Shown here: one piece after another, positions 1 to 14,330 of the stretch | How positions within the stretch are numbered: position 1 is the stretch's first letter | Layout: every line of letters starts with the position of its first letter | Program-made: the position numbers and the translations under genes | Notes under the pieces: generated by a model | Database searches by the model: none | What the model saw: the letters and a program-made list of their open reading frames with translations, nothing else | What the model was told of the DNA's origin: nothing | NCBI RefSeq assembly: GCF_022458985.1 | Contig: NC_061771.1 | Coordinates: 31,759,764-31,823,763, forward strand | Direction of reading: 5' to 3' | Length of the DNA: 64,000 nt | Source: Mugil cephalus | Taxonomy: Eukaryota; Chordata; Actinopteri; Mugiliformes; Mugilidae

Positions 1-3000
1 AAAAGGATTTGTCAGCCCACTGACTCAGAGGCCCAGAGGAAAACTCTAATTTATTTATTAAGTTCTGGTGAGGAAAATTTATTATTTTTACAATTTTATG
101 TATATTTTTGCCATTTTCTTGGGTTGACATTGATGCTTCTGCTGGATTTGACGTATGTGGCGCTGGTGGCTGCAGTGAGGGAGAGGAAACTTGTTGACTT
201 GATTTAATATTGGCATTAATCTAACTGGATAAGATCCTTGTTAATGATGCCACGTCCTGTTTTATTGCGTCTGTGTGATTTTCTATAGTGGCATCATGAG
301 GTGTTCTTAATAAAGCTGGAGGCTATTGAAGGCCTAGGAGGGAAACACACGGCTCGTGTATTAAGTGAATATTTAAGAGTCAAAACACAAGGATTAGTTC
401 ACTGACACATTTGTTCAGGTGGTTGATTGGATTTAATGTCATTAAGCTCTCGACTTGCTGCCCTCCTCACTTCCTGTTCACGCTGAAGAGGCAGCAGCTG
501 ACTTTCATTGGTCTCCAGGTCTTTTCTCTTTCTGCTGTGTTACAAAACAAACTAGTGAAGCTGAAACTCTCAGTGGTTCAGTTAAAACCAGGTGAAAGTC
601 CTCAGCTGCAGAAGTAAAAACTCTGAGGCCTCAGAATAACTAATCTTTGATGAAGCTGTGTTGAAAAGTAATTATTTCCTGACAGATAAAGACAAAGAAT
701 GAATGTGACGTTCAGCTGAAGACCTCCAAGAGGTTCCACACAAACATATTTGTTCTAGAGACAGAACTAATCTTATAAATAGTGCATTCACCTCCACCGC
801 TGCCTCTGAAGCAACGTAAACCAGGAAACATCATCTCTCTGCAGCACCACGATGTTCTGGTCTGTGTTAGAGGAGGAAAACCACATAGGTCTTCCTGTTC
901 CAGTTAAACTCAGACTAAAGGGTGAATGAAAGCAGCGCTGCAGTGTCTCTGTCCATCTGCCTGGTCGACCACAGCTCAGCATCTATAAGAGACACAACCA
1001 GCTTATGACAAAACTCAGAAACCGTCTTGCATTTCCATAGAAACCAACCACAGAGCTCACATTCTCACACAACATGTTCAGTCTGTGTGAGCGCCCACTC
1101 CCCCACCTGTGGAAAGATGACAAAAGCAAGCATGTTCAACTACAGACTCAATAGTGTGTGAGCAGCCTTTCATTATTTGGATCCTGTCTGCCTTCAGGCA
1201 GCAGCTAGTGATGTGGTAAATGTATAAAGAGCCTTCTATGTCGCATTGTCTGAGAAAATGAAACCACTTTTCTCCGTCTATAAAACATTTCCAGTCTGTA
1301 ACAGCAGTTTTTTGAGTGTGGACGTATTTTCAAGTGTCACATATTCACATGAGCTGCTTTCGAAAGTAGTTTCAAAGTAGTTTCAAAGGCTTCCGTGCAG
1401 CCTCTTCATTAGGTTCTGCCGGCTGTTACGTGCTTTTATTGATCCACGCCACCTCCTCTTCCTCCTCCTACTCCTCAAAGCCTATTTATGTACTCTTTCT
1501 TAATCTGTTTTTCAAAACTATGTTGTTGCACAACCTTATATCTTGCAGTAGGCTTGCACAATTGTTGTTTAATTTTTGACATGTTCTTGGCCTCGTTTGG
1601 AGTCTCAATGATGCATCTACCAACTCCTCCCTCAGCGCCTTGCTCAACTCCCTGGATCGTGGAGAACCCTCTACCTCCTGAGCCTCATCAGTAACTTCAT
1701 CAGTAGCTTTGGATTCACCTCATTTGAAGTGTAGTTAAAGCAACGGAAAGAAAAAAAAAAACTTTTCCAAACAGAGGAGGTGGACTAAGATATAATCTGC
1801 CATCAATTTACAATCCAGTCTTCACTTCTGTCCCCAAGAAGTTTCAGCCTCATTCACACCATGAGACTGGAGCCTATGATTAATAAATCTTAGATCATTC
1901 ATAGGGAAAGATGATTCAATTGAATTGAATTCAATTTTATATATAAAGCGCATTTCATGCACAAGGCAGACTCATTGTGCTTTAAAGGTATACATAGTTA
2001 CAATACAAACAGTTACATAAAAAAGGATGACACGTAAATGTCTAGACGTCAATGCAAATTAGATGCACCGGTTTACAGCAACAAGTCAAAGTAGTTTCTG
2101 ATGGGTTTTACCCACAGAGTTTCCTACTTAAACCTCAAACTTCCCGCCAGTCCCTTAGAACTGAAGAATCTCCTCGGATGAAACATTTTCACAAAACTTT
2201 ACATGTCCAGCTTAAAAAACACTTCTGAATAACTTTAGTCATAGTCATGTAGAAACTTCACCTTCTTGACCTCAGAAGCCAAAGAGACGTGTGAAAGTAC
2301 TTGTCTGTACCTTGGTGGGTTCTGATGGTTCAGTCATGTGTCTGGTCTGTGTTCACAGACTTTTGTTTGTCACTGATAACAAACGCAGAGAACGTGTCTT
2401 ACATTGAGCGTTGATCTGAGCTCACTGAATGAAACACATAAACACAAGTTGAGTTGGAAGTGGTTTTCGGTGCAGTGTGATTTTGACTTCCATTTTGTCA
2501 CTGAGCTGCAGCAGATCAGACTGTGGTTGATGAATAATAATAAAAAAAAAGATGCATGCATCTACTTTCACTTGCATTATTTCAGTGGTCTCAGATGATC
2601 CTTTCCTGTTTAAAAAAAAAACAAAAAACAACTTTACGGCATTATTAAGCGTGTTTACAGCCTGGTCTCGATACTTTAGTTCACTATTTATGTCAACTGT
2701 ACTAAATCATTTGTTTATTTTCTATTAAGGTTTCAAATTCTACATAATTTTGGGCACTACTGCTTTGAGTGACAGGTGCTTTAGCTCCACCCCAACACGA
2801 CCCCATGGCCACATTTACAGTATCCAAGTGTGGGCGGAGTAAAGCTCATCCAACATGGCGACCGCAGGCTCCGCCCACTTTGGGCTTCATTTTCGAGGTT
2901 CAGAATCCAGTGGGTGACGTCAGCCACAGCTGTAGTAGTGAAGCAACTAAAGCTAGGACGAGGGACGAGGCGATGACGTCATTGTGTTCGTATTCACGTG

Positions 3001-5690
3001 TCCATTTTCATTGCTATTTTTGTCTTTTTCACCCTGGATCTGGTTTCAAAATGGTGCAGTTCCAGTCACTGATAAAAACAGATCCGTGAAGACACAGAAA
3101 TTTGCAAAACTTACACGGTTTCATCAAAACGTGGGATGCACGTTGTTATGTCCCTCTGCGTTTCCACCGGCTGTGCAATTGTGTTCGGCCTGCGCCTAAT
3201 GACCTTAACCAGACTCAATAAAGGGCCTGGTTGAAGAGGCCTGGGGGAAAGCTCACCATGGCTGCCCTGTTGTCCTTTGGTTTTTGTTTTCTTGAAATAA
3301 ATCCTTACTCTTTGCAGCTCTTGTCATGTGTCTTCACTTTCATGTTGCAGCGTGGACATGGTCTTAAGGTTGAGCTTTGGACAATTTCTGTCTGAGCTTG
3401 ACTTTTCGTTTTACTTTGAAAGGAAATACCTTTCTGTTAGTTTCCCTTCCTCTATTTTCCACCTGTGTCAGTGTTTCCTGGGCTCCATGTTGCTGTGGTG
3501 GTTAGCACTGGGGCCTTTCTGTGGGGAGTCTACATGCTATTTGTTAAGTCAATTGCTGATTGTGAATTGTTGGTTGGTTTAGACAAGCATTAACTCTCAT
3601 GAATTATCTTCTCCAAACTTCTTTCTCCGTCTTTTGTCTCTTTTGCCTTATTTCTTCTGTTTATTTTTCATAGTTTGGATATTTATCTGCTCTTCGGTTC
3701 TGAGTTCTCTCTTCTCACTTATGATTAATTCTCCTAAACATCTTTTCTGTGTCTTGCATTTGGGTTTTTTTTGTCTGTGCTGAAGAAACAGCTTCACAGT
3801 GGTTTGTTGTTGAAGAGGAAGCTGCTCAAAACCTTCCCCTTTAATCAGCTTTTGTTGTGTTGTGTAAATACATGTGTCAGTCAAATTGTCACACGGCCGT
3901 ATGTCACGTATCCACAACATCATCAACAAAAAAAAGGTTGCACGTAATATAAAATGTGTTAATGAGTCTTACGCTCGTTAATGTTTAATCCATATACAGT
4001 AGATGGCATTTTATAAAACTACAACGAAGACAGAACAAAACACAACTCACACCTTTCTACCTAAATTCTAAGTGTGGAACATATGAGGACAGAACAAACA
4101 CAGGAGACAGTGAAAGAAGTACCATACAGGTGGGCAGGTAGATGGACTCCAAGAGTAAGATAAGCCTTTAATTTATCACACAGTGGCAGGTAAAAACAGC
4201 ACTAAGTATAGAGGAGGAAGAAGCTCTGACGTCGTCTTCTCTCAGTTTGTTGGAACTCTTCTTGTCAGTGTTAACCATACTGCAGGCAGTAAAACCGCCA
4301 TACAAAACAAATATTTAGTTTTCATAAACCGTTGTGTGCTTTAATGGGAAGGTGGACTAATGAGGCGCCAGATAAGATCATTCTTGGCAGAAAGTAGTTG
4401 AGAAGTAGATGAGACAAGAATAAACGTTAATAATAACTTTGTGGTTTTGTGTTCAGCTCACAAAAAATGACTATTCAGTGTGTGTGTCTGTTCTTCCTGC
4501 CTTGTGGAGACAGTCTGGAGATTAAAAAGTTGAAGTGGTTGACACATATGTTGCGTGTTGTAAAAATATCTGCATTTACAATAAGTGCCTTTAAAAAGTC
4601 GTCTGTCGATGCTTTAACTGTTGACTTTGGTCTTTAGGTCCAACTACAAACTACAGTTCCTCTAATGTCCACTAGGGCTCCAGCGAGACCAGCGGGGTGG
4701 ACAGAGTCAAACTTATCTTAGTCCAGGGGCCAGAACAATAACACAATAAACCCATAAATGTTTCCCTTTGTTTTAGTGCACTTAAGCACATTATGAAAGC
4801 GTTTACATTAAACAAACTGCTCTATTACAAGCATCTAATGAACAATGGGACATTTCTCAAGAAAAAGAAAAGGAATTTCTGTTCACTTCTAGGTCTCAGT
4901 GTTCAGCTCTAACTAAACAGTGTGAACTTTAGGAACAGTCATTAGTTTTTTGTTTTGGAAAATTGCAGTTAATGTCTGAAGTGTAATTTTTGCATTCATC
5001 ACTTTGTAGATGTAGGGATATAGGGATTAGGAATATATATCTATATAGACAAGGCTGTAAATAATACCTTCAGGCAAACACCACTGCACGCAGGTTCAGC
5101 TTCTGTTCACAACCACACAACAGATGAACCGTTCACAGCTTATTGCACACTGCTTTACACCACAATCTGTGGTCAAACTACAAGAGATCAGCATGCAGAG
5201 GCTGCAAGTTGCACACAGCCAGATGTTTGTCACTGCAGTAGTTGGCACGTTCAGAGCACTTTTAAGAAACTTAAGTTCAAATTTATGCAACGACTGGAGG
5301 AATCTGGGGATGGTAACATAACGGTGTTTGTAAATCCCACTCTGAGCTGTACCTGCTGTACCTCCAGTCTGATGGTGCACTGGCTGAAACGTTTATATAT
5401 GAATTGATTTTTTATGTATTGTATTTTGTCTTGTGTATTTGTGGACTTGATTCTGGAATATTCTATTCATTCATTCATTCATTCATTCATTCATTCATTC
5501 ATTCATTCATTCATCCCACAGGCCAGATTAGAACCTGTTTGCTTTTGACTGTAGAAGAATGGAGGATGCATCTCCACTTCCTCCCACTGGTCGATGTGCC
5601 CAGTACGTAGATCAGTGTTTTAGCTGTTAGTCTATCATCTCTGAGACATAGCATTTGTGTTGAAGTACAATATAATGACGGATTGAGGGG
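1..5690. other. non-coding stretch, no gene recognised
   Basis: Only short chance frames. It contains fish repeat pieces, such as 'tcaattttatatataaagcgc' at about 1930 (a common retroposon tail in fish) and 285-350, which recurs at 20836-20932. Two CRE-like TGACGTCA/T sites lie at about 2918 and 2974 in a GC-richer patch (2770-3000). Confidence 0.6.
5464..5513. repeat. (attc)n microsatellite
   Basis: About twelve perfect tetranucleotide units. Confidence 0.97.
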
Positions 5691-5697
5691 CGACCAG

Positions 5698-6165
5698 TAG
5701 GGATGGGTGTCTTTAAGATTTTATCCAATATCCCAAAAATGAAGCCTTTTTATTTTAAAGGAGAACAGAATATTAATTTAAATAATACAAATACATCTAA
5801 GAAATAAATGAACCAATATAAAATGAACTGTCATAATTCCCCTAATAAACCAGTGGTGTGGGGTCTGTCAGGCTATCGAAGAGACTACATCTCTGGTCTT
5901 TTAATGAAATGCTGTGCATGGTCAGATGTTGAGTCTAATTCCAGGTGGTGCCTCCTTGTTGTCTGCATCTTTAGAGGAGAAGTCCAGACAAACTTCTGTC
6001 CTTAGGCATGTTGAAGGTTCACCTCCATCCATGCAGGTTCATGCTAATTGAAGCAAATGTAAAACTCACTGGCACCAAATGAAGCACCCAGATCAGTCTG
6101 GTTACTACCATTAGAGTCAGCACTGTCATGGGCCATTATGGTGCCCAGTATCGTTAGCCATACGT
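5698..6165. mobile_element. hAT-type MITE copy, one end eroded
   Basis: Starts TAGGGATGGGTGT and matches the inverse of the element at 51667-52159, for example 'accagactgatctgggtgct' in the other copy. The right terminus has decayed. No coding sequence. Confidence 0.65.
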
Positions 6166-6824
6166 AGCAGCCAGTCCTGGATCTCCCCATACATGCAAGG
6201 TTAAGTCCTGCAAAACTCTAGTGATCTAACATTATCTTTGACCTCTACCTGCCACAACATTTACACATTTGAAAATATTAATATTCATGCGGATGTTTGT
6301 GTTTACAGATCCCGGGACAAATTTAGAGTCTCTTTAACGTGTTCACAAGTGTCACTCTGACCAGAGTAAGCAGAGCTTAGCATTAGTCACGCTCCACCAC
6401 GGTGTTATTGTACAAACATGACTTAACTGAGATGTCATCATCTTCCAGTCTGACTACCTGCTACCAGTAATTCTATTTGACACAAACATTAGGTAATCTT
6501 TGTGTACTTGAAGTTTATTTTTGCAATCATGTATTTAGTAAAAATATTGTTGGGTGTTATCAGAAGCTAGAATCGCCTCCATCAGAAGACATTACTTCTT
6601 GTTTTGCATTAATTGTCCTTCAGGCTCTGACACCAGTTTGATGAACTTTTTGACCAAACTTCCTGCAAATATCCTTCAGAAACACGATGTTTGAGGAGTT
6701 TCAAGGTGATTGTTCTTTGGTGGATTTGTTGGCGTGTTAAGGACTACTATCCTTCTGAAAGCTCCACCTCAGGTTCAACCGTCAGACCCATGGTCTCACA
6801 TTATCTTCATCCCTTTGATGTGAC

Positions 6825-7326
6825 CAGAGGTGGGTAGAGTAGCCCAGAGATGTACTCATGTAAGAGAGGCATTACTTCAAAATGATAGTTCTTGAGTAGA
6901 AGTAAAAAGCAGACATCAAAAAATTACCCATGATTAATGAATGATTAGTCAAAATGAGATGTAAATAATATAGAATACATACTTTATACTGCACATTGAC
7001 TTCCCCACTAGCACTGGACACAGTTGCTTCCGCTTTACTTCGTTCTTTTCTTTTCTTCATGTGTGAAGAGTTTGTGTTGCATAGCTACACCTGAGTGGAG
7101 GAACGGAGTCATGTGTTTATTGTTTGTGTCTGTTTGGTGTCATGTGGTGAATCCACTGGCGCCAACTCTCTGACCACAATACAGCAAAGTTAACAAGCAT
7201 AATAAATGGTTTAAAAAGATAAAATAAAGAAACAAGAACTTAGTAAAAGAAACATCTCACAAATCTACTCAAGTAAAAGTAAAAAAGTATGGTGCAGTAA
7301 ATGTAACTGGTTACTTCCCACCTGTG
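6825..7326. mobile_element. hAT-type MITE with 8-bp target duplication
   Basis: 502 bp bounded by CAGAGGTGGGTAGAGTA at the left and the inverted ttacttcccacctgtg at the right. Flanking 8-mers gatgtgac and gatgtgag match at 7 of 8 bases, as expected for hAT. 'Acttgagtagaagta / actcaagtaaaagta' inner motifs are typical of a common fish MITE. Confidence 0.8.
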
Positions 7327-10149
7327 GATGTGAGATGAGTAATGACCTTCTTCACATCTGCTCCTGAAAAGCTCCAAACGTTTCTACAGGTATTCGTGAA
7401 CAAACAGGCCTTTGTCTCCACGTAGACTTATTTAGACAGGACAGACTTCCTCCTCCTCCCTCCTCCCAGGTCAGATTTTCAGAATCTTTTCTGACTGTAG
7501 ATGCTAAAACTGCTCGGTCACCTGCAGATCCTCCGTTGCTCTTCCTGGAAACTGTTTTTTTGAGTCCTGGGCTGATCTGTACTGGACAAACTGACTTTCA
7601 TTTTAGATCTAAGAGCTCTTCAGAGCTCAGCACGGTGATACCACACACTTCAGTATCCAAGAGCAGCACTTCTTCAATTAAAGAACTTTTAGCATAAATT
7701 ATGCATAAACTTTTAGCATAAATTATGTGTCTGAGACAAAGTAAGGCAATTTCCTTATATGCACCGATGGTGTGTTGTTGAATGACAATAAAGCAAGTCT
7801 AACTCTAGCATTTAAATGGAAAACATGAATACAGGAAGTAGTTCTCTATTACTTGTTTGAGTAGTTTACATTATTACTAGGTTCCGTTTACCAGGGAATG
7901 AAATGTCAGGAGTTTAAAGTTTCTATTTGGTGTTATTTTTTGTTCACAGTGTATGCACTATCTCATCTGAAAGCTTCTGTTTGCATGTTCTACTTTTTAT
8001 CGAGGGGTGAGTCTGACAGGTTCTACAAAGAAAGACATGGGAACCACTGTCTTGTGCCAACATTATATTTGACTTGTGCATGATGAGCAAACTAAGATAA
8101 GTGAAGCAGACACAGTGGCAACAGCTGGTGCTATTCACAGATGCTGGTGTGCTCTGTTAATTGCAGTGAAATGTGGTTGAGTCTCATAATATCATGCTGC
8201 CTGTGTGTGGGGGTTATTTTAGGTGCAGCTTATTTGCATAAACCGTCTCTGGTGCAGCTTTTCCTGGTACATCAAGATCATTAATGCTTTTATGTCAGTC
8301 CATGGGGGAGTTAGGATTGTAAACCCCCGTCCTCTCCCTGTGTTTTACCTGAACTTTGGACTGCAGAGCTAATCAAGGAGGAATCAGATGAGGGAGGAAC
8401 ACACAGCTCCCCCTACTGGTCATGAGACGTCTTTACAGAGTCATGCAGGTAGAATTGACTTGTAATTGATTGAAAAAACAATTACACATTTGAATGACTT
8501 CCCTTTTATTTTATTAGCTTATTATACAGTTGTACATCAACGAAAATAACGTTATAATTGGTATTGGAAGAGAATAAAGAGAGTGTAATGCACATAATCA
8601 GAGTAACACAGAAATACGTTCTTTTTGGAGAGAAATGCCTGTTTAGGACATATCCAAAGTAAATTGAATGCTCCATTAGGCTACTGCCTGTGGTACTGAA
8701 TGAAGCAGTTACCTGATAATGTTGCCTGAACCTCTCAGATGAAGTGAGGTTGACAACGTCTCTCTATGATCCAGTGGTCTTCAACAGCTGGTACCTCATG
8801 AAGTAAAGAGATTTCAATGTAGTCAACTGAATATTAGAAACAGATATTGAAGTTTTGTTTGACACAAACACAAATAATGAAATAACGAACTGTTTCCCCA
8901 CTTGATTGATTTTCTGGTCTGAATTTAAATTCAAATGAATGGTAGCCTAACTCTAGCCTGTAGCTAACTAGCTTATTTCACTATGAACAACAGGTTAATT
9001 TCTGTCACTCACAAACTATACAAAGTACACACTTTTCTTGAAGATCTGTCTCACTCCTCTCTCTCCTTTGCCTCTTTCCCTTTTTAAAAAACATATTTTC
9101 CTTACTGGGCAGCATTGTGACTGATGTAGTAATCATCATCTCGGCTTTGCTCGAATAAAACCCAAGGTTTATAAAACAACTGATGGGTTGTGGGGGATGA
9201 GCTTCTACACTTCATCTCCGTCAAGATGAAAACAGCGCCACATGATGAAATAGATTTGTCAGCCACAAACAATTTCTCTTGAGAGAAGAATCCAAGCGGC
9301 TTCTGCTCGAACTGTGCCCAACAGCGCAACAACATTAAGGACCGCATAAAACTGCTGAATGAGCGTGGTGAGGACATCCTCTCCACGAACTCCCACCTGT
9401 CGGCTTTGGCGGTATGGGCGCGTCGGCGCTATTGAGCCAGGAAGTTTCCAGTCTGAGAGAAGCGCTGGAAACTCAGGCAAGCGTTAGCATGAACCAGGGA
9501 GCGGCTACGGCGGCCCTAACCAACATTTAGCACAGTTAGCATACGGTTAGCACAGTTAGCCTGTGTGTGAGAGAGTAATGCGCGCTTGTTTGTACATCCT
9601 ACTACTCTTCCCGAGTGTATCTGTAACTGTAATAGCATGTATGTTTGTGTAACTGCAACATCCCCATTAGAGTTCACCCCACCCCCCCTCAGCTTCTCCA
9701 ACTGGGTCATCCTGTGGTGGAAGATACCTTGAGGTGAAAGGTCAATGTCCATAAAGTGTCCACAAGCTGAAATCATTATACCATACCTCAAACATATGCA
9801 ATATATGGTCCATATTGTCCATAACAAATATGTGCACAACACTGGAAAGAGGTTATGGTTTAGTTCGCATAACTCATACTAGTGGGGGGAAACCCTCTGG
9901 GAACCCGGCTCAGAAGGTTTATCCATAATGTACTCAGATCCAACTGCCAGTTAGAATATACAGGGTGATAAGACAAAACTACCTAGCCTATTAGTACTTT
10001 ACTTCCGATCAACAGTAACAATCTGAGCGTACCAACTACTCTCTTAAAACTTTGGTAATATGTTTTACCACAACACCGGTAAACATTTCAACAGAGAACA
10101 GATTTTTTTCCCTCTCTTTTTTTTTTTTTTTTAAAGCTCTCTTGCTCTC
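7327..10149. other. non-coding stretch, no gene recognised
   Basis: No exon with family features. 9180-9530 is richer in CpG and ends in gttagc repeats; it may be part of an old element but I cannot name it. Confidence 0.55.
8559..8620. repeat. interspersed repeat piece, copy 1
   Basis: ggtattggaagagaataaag and on for about 60 bp; a near copy lies at 15206-15266 in the same orientation. Confidence 0.6.
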
Positions 10150-11850
10150 ATGGTGCTTAGTGACTCACCCAGTCACCAAACATGTCTGGCACTCTGCGCA
10201 CTGTCTGCGGGCACTGAAGAGGTTTGGAGCTCACAGGAGGACGACAGGTCGGCCTCCTCGAGGAATGCTTGGGGTCAGTCTTGTCCAGTCGAGGCTGAGC
10301 AGGGCTATCAGGAAGATGGCTGTCCCTCAATGGAACTGGAGACGAGGGGCAGGCCATTGTAGTCCGACCAGGACTCGGTCCATAAGCCTCTGGAACGTGG
10401 CGAGCGCATTGCACAGCCCAAAGGGCATCACGTTCCACTTGAAAAGGCCCTTTCGTGTGCAGAATGCAGCAGCTTTGCGGACTCTGGGCGTCATCTTCAT
10501 GGGCCAGTACCCCGACGTCAGATCCAGGGTGCTGAAGTACCTGGCCGTGGATAGCGTGTCCAGGGTGTCTTGTATGCGGGGCAGGGGGTAAGCGTCTTTG
10601 ATCGTCCGTTCATTCAGGGGCCTGTAGTCCACGCACAGTCTGTGGGTTTGGTCTTTCTTTTTCACCATCACAATCGGTGCGGCCCAGCTGCTGTTGCTGG
10701 GTTGAGCTAGACCGGCCTCCAGACTCTGCTGCACCTGCTGATCTGCTGCCACTTGCTTATCCCTGGCCATCCTGCGTGGTGGCTGCTTTACAGGGGTGGT
10801 CATAGTGTCGTGCTGCACGATGTTGGTTCGGCCAAGGTCAGTGGGGCTGGCAGAGAAGACATCTCCATAGGACCGCAGCAGGGAGGCCAGCTTATGGCGG
10901 TCGACCTGTGACAGGCTGGAGCAGCTCTCGGCGTACAGAACCTGCAGGTGAGAGGGTACAGAGGCAGAGGTGGAGTTACTGGATTCAAACATCGGGGCCT
11001 CCGAGGAGTGAAGCTCCACTCCCTCCAACACTTGGGCAGGTTGGAGGACTCCTGCCACAGCTCCTCTCTTTAAGGTGACAGGTGCGGCACCAGGATTGAA
11101 GACCCTGATGGGGATGCTGGCAGGTGGTTGTGGCTGCACCAAAACACGGGCCACTAGGACATGGTGCTTTTCAACAAAACTTTTGATGGGGCTTAACATC
11201 ATGTCTCTCTTAACAGTATGGAGGCGCCAGGGACAACATACTCAGGTCCCGGTTCCAACACTGTCGTACGTGCCACCCTGACGAGGTGCGCCTCAGTCTG
11301 GTGGCTGGGGTCGAAGCGGGGAACCTTCTCGCCGAAAAGGGTTATCTCCTGGCGGCCATAGTCCAGGCAAGCCTGCGCCTGTTGCAGGAAAGGGTGGCCC
11401 AACATAACCTCAGTGTTCTCTGCTGTGTCAGCCATGATAAAGTTCACCTGAGTAGTTCTGCTCCCAACATGCACAGGCAGGATGACTTCTCCAAGGACAG
11501 CCAGGCCGTCTGGCCCAATGCCCTGCAGGACCTGTACAATAGGTGTTCCGGAGTCCAGTAGAGCACCGATTTCCAGTCCATAAATCCATATTCTGATGCA
11601 CATTTCACCCTCCTCACCCTTGGTGTGGACGACCACTGTGCTTGCATCAAGGGCGGGGTTTAGGCTTACATTTGTGAAGGGCCGTGGTGGTCGGCGAGGG
11701 GAAGGACAGGTTCTCTGTAGGTGTCCCACGCCGGAGCAGTTGTGGCAGATAATTTCTCCCTTATCCATTCTTTTATAGATGCTTTTGTTGGGCTGCCACT
11801 GTTGGCGGGATTTTGGCATCCTCTGTGGTGGCTGGGTATAATTCATGGGT
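10150..11850 (-). mobile_element. Ty3/gypsy-type LTR retrotransposon fossil (gag end, protease, part of RT)
   Basis: Reading on the minus strand, parts appear in the usual order: a gag C-terminal zinc knuckle (CHNCSGVGHLQRTC), an aspartic protease region, and the first part of a Ty3-type reverse transcriptase. RNase H, integrase and recognisable LTRs were not seen, so it is a partial and broken copy with several breaks. The family resembles vertebrate Ty3/gypsy elements. Age is probably moderate, since motifs remain readable. Confidence 0.88.
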
Positions 11851-11889
11851 ATAATTCATGGCAGAATACCTGGTGGTGTACCTGTGCTA

Positions 11890-14330
11890 CGGCATAATAA
11901 AATATGACCAGCGGGGTGTTGATTGGGCCATAGGGATTGAGCTCATGTGGGGTGATAAAAACCTAATCCTATTGAACATACATATGAGTGTTCTCACTGG
12001 CTCGTGCAACATTATCCTTCCACTTGTATTTATATTGAGGGCGATATGAACGCAGATATTGCTGATGGCAGCTCTTTGTTTGGCATGCACCTAATGCAGT
12101 TCTGTTGTGACAGTGGCCTGATCCTCTCAAGTAAGGCACTTACTCATGGCTTGACCACTGCATCTGCACAGCTGATGCCCATGACTCTGTAGAGGCCATG
12201 AGGATTCATTATGAATTTGCCATTCCTGATCATGTGCCATTTTCTCTCTGTGTAAATCTAGGCAACATGCCCACTCTCTTGCCAGTAAATAGCAGCACAC
12301 ATGTTGGGGGAATTGATTGGTGTAACCTCACAGAGGAGGATCTTAATAAATACTATGCCCTGACTGACACCTTGCTGAGTAAAGATGCTATTGCATGTTG
12401 TGATATTAACTGTAAGAGTCCCCAACATGCTACTGCACTATGCTCCTTGTATGACAATATTGTGGGATCCCTCCTTGTCCCATGCAGGAACGAGTATGTG
12501 GAAGAGCTTCATGCTGACACTAGAAGGGCTTTCAAGGTAACGGTTGAGTCAGGCAGACAAAAATATGGCCCCTTATTTGACTATAAGAAACAAGCACATG
12601 CAAGCTTTAAATATGTTCTACATTTCATTAAGAGGAATGAAAATACAATGAGGTCTGACTCTCTCGCAAGGAAGCAACAAAACAATAGTCCTATAATGAT
12701 TTCTGGAAAGAAATTAAGCAAATGAATAATTGTAAAATGTCACTACTGACCAATACTGATGGTTCATGCGGCTCAGAGGAAATTTCTCAGTTATGGAGGA
12801 AACATTATTATGAGCTTTTCAACTGTATCAAGAGCAAAACCTTCACAGTGGGCAACACTGACACTAAAGAAGATGTGACCATCTCCTCACAAGGAGTATA
12901 TAATGCAATTATCATGTTAGAAGACAATAAAGCAAGTGGTATGGATAAGATATCTGCGCAGCATTTAAGACTTGCAAGCAGAAAACTCGGTCCCCTAATT
13001 GCCATATGTTTTAGTTCAGGATATTTTACCAGATTTTTCTATTAATGCCTATAATTAAAGACAAAACTGGGAAAATCAATAGTTCGGGTAACTACCGGCT
13101 CATAGCCCTGGCCAGCATCTTATCCGGGGTTTTGGAGCGTTTGAATAGGCTGGAACAGTTTATCCTGACTTCTGATAACCAGTTTGGTTTTAAACCTGAA
13201 CATGGCACGGATACATGTATTTTTGTTCTTAAAGAGATTTTAGATTTGTATAACAGACATAGATTATTTTATAAGCAGCAAAACAGAGGGTTTCCCACAT
13301 CTCTTATAAGAATCCTGTTTTTCTTTGGTATTCACATCAGTCAGAGTGTGTGAAATTGGATGATTTCACATCTGCTCTTTTTAAAGTGTGGAGTTAGGCA
13401 GGGGAGCATTCTACCTCCCTTCCTTTTTAATATTTACATGGACGAGCTATCCAACCAGCTACACAGCTGCAGAACAGGATGTATGGCTGGTGACACAATT
13501 GTAAACAACCTGACGTATGCGGATGACCTGGTTATCCTGTGTCCATATAGTGCTGGCCTCCAGCAATTACTCAGAGTATGTTTGCAATATGGCTCTGACT
13601 TTGATATTAAATACAATGGTAAATAAACTGTCATTTCCTGTCTTCTCTCTCTCTCTGGGGACATTCTCTTGTATGCACAGGCCAACATGTTGAAACAGAA
13701 AGTCTGTATGTGCTCATTGTCTGTGAAGATCACTCTGTTTAAAGCTTTCTGCACCCTAATGTATACTGCCCACTTGTGGCGGGACTATAAAAGTAGAAGT
13801 ATTCAGATACTGAAGGTGGCACATACTGATGGATTGAGGATGCTGCTTAATGTGGCAAGAGGGAGCAGTGCTAGCCAAATGTTTGTGTTTGAGTGTTGGT
13901 GTGTCCACATGTCCCGCTGTACTTAGGAACCTCATGTTCAGCTTCATGTGTGGACTTGTGTGCTGGTGAATCCTGCCATGAGTACGGTCAGACTCACTTC
14001 AAGGCTCTGGAAGCACTGGCGCTTTAGTCTATATGTAAATATTTGATACTGAACATCTGTCGTCTCTCTGTCCTTTTTGCTTCTGTTTTGTTTATTTTTA
14101 GTATTATTCTTTCTTCTTTATTGTTTTATGGACCGCCCCGTGTCCGAAATAAAGTGTTAATTGATATTATGTCTATGGATCTAGAGACTACACACCGCTA
14201 CATGTGCAACCTATGCGCTGAGATAAGACCAAACCATTTGATTAGCAGCTATGTAACTTTTCCTGACAAAAAGACTGATTTTACTATATTTCATGACTAT
14301 ATTACTAAATTAAATGACTGATTGATTGAG
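11890..14330 (+). mobile_element. degraded non-LTR retrotransposon (LINE) with APE endonuclease and RT
   Basis: Pieces in LINE order: endonuclease wording (GDMNADIADGSSLFG, then DHVPFS), a linker, and reverse transcriptase blocks (SGNYRLIALASI, DNQFGFKPEHGTDTC, CGVRQGSILPPFLFNIYMDE, YADDLVIL). The RT active site YADD is present. The frame changes at about 12190, 12720, 13045, 13355 and 13630, so the copy is dead. The 5' part of the endonuclease is missing. Clade uncertain; I/Nimb-like is my best guess. The 3' end is AT-rich without a clear tail. Confidence 0.85.

Noticed and set aside
9102-9530. Possible exon or gag-like frame
   Set aside because: CpG-rich and partly open, but no recognised domain or splice sites in either strand.
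10052-10591. 179-codon plus-strand frame
   Set aside because: Antisense of the Ty3/gypsy fossil; no domain.
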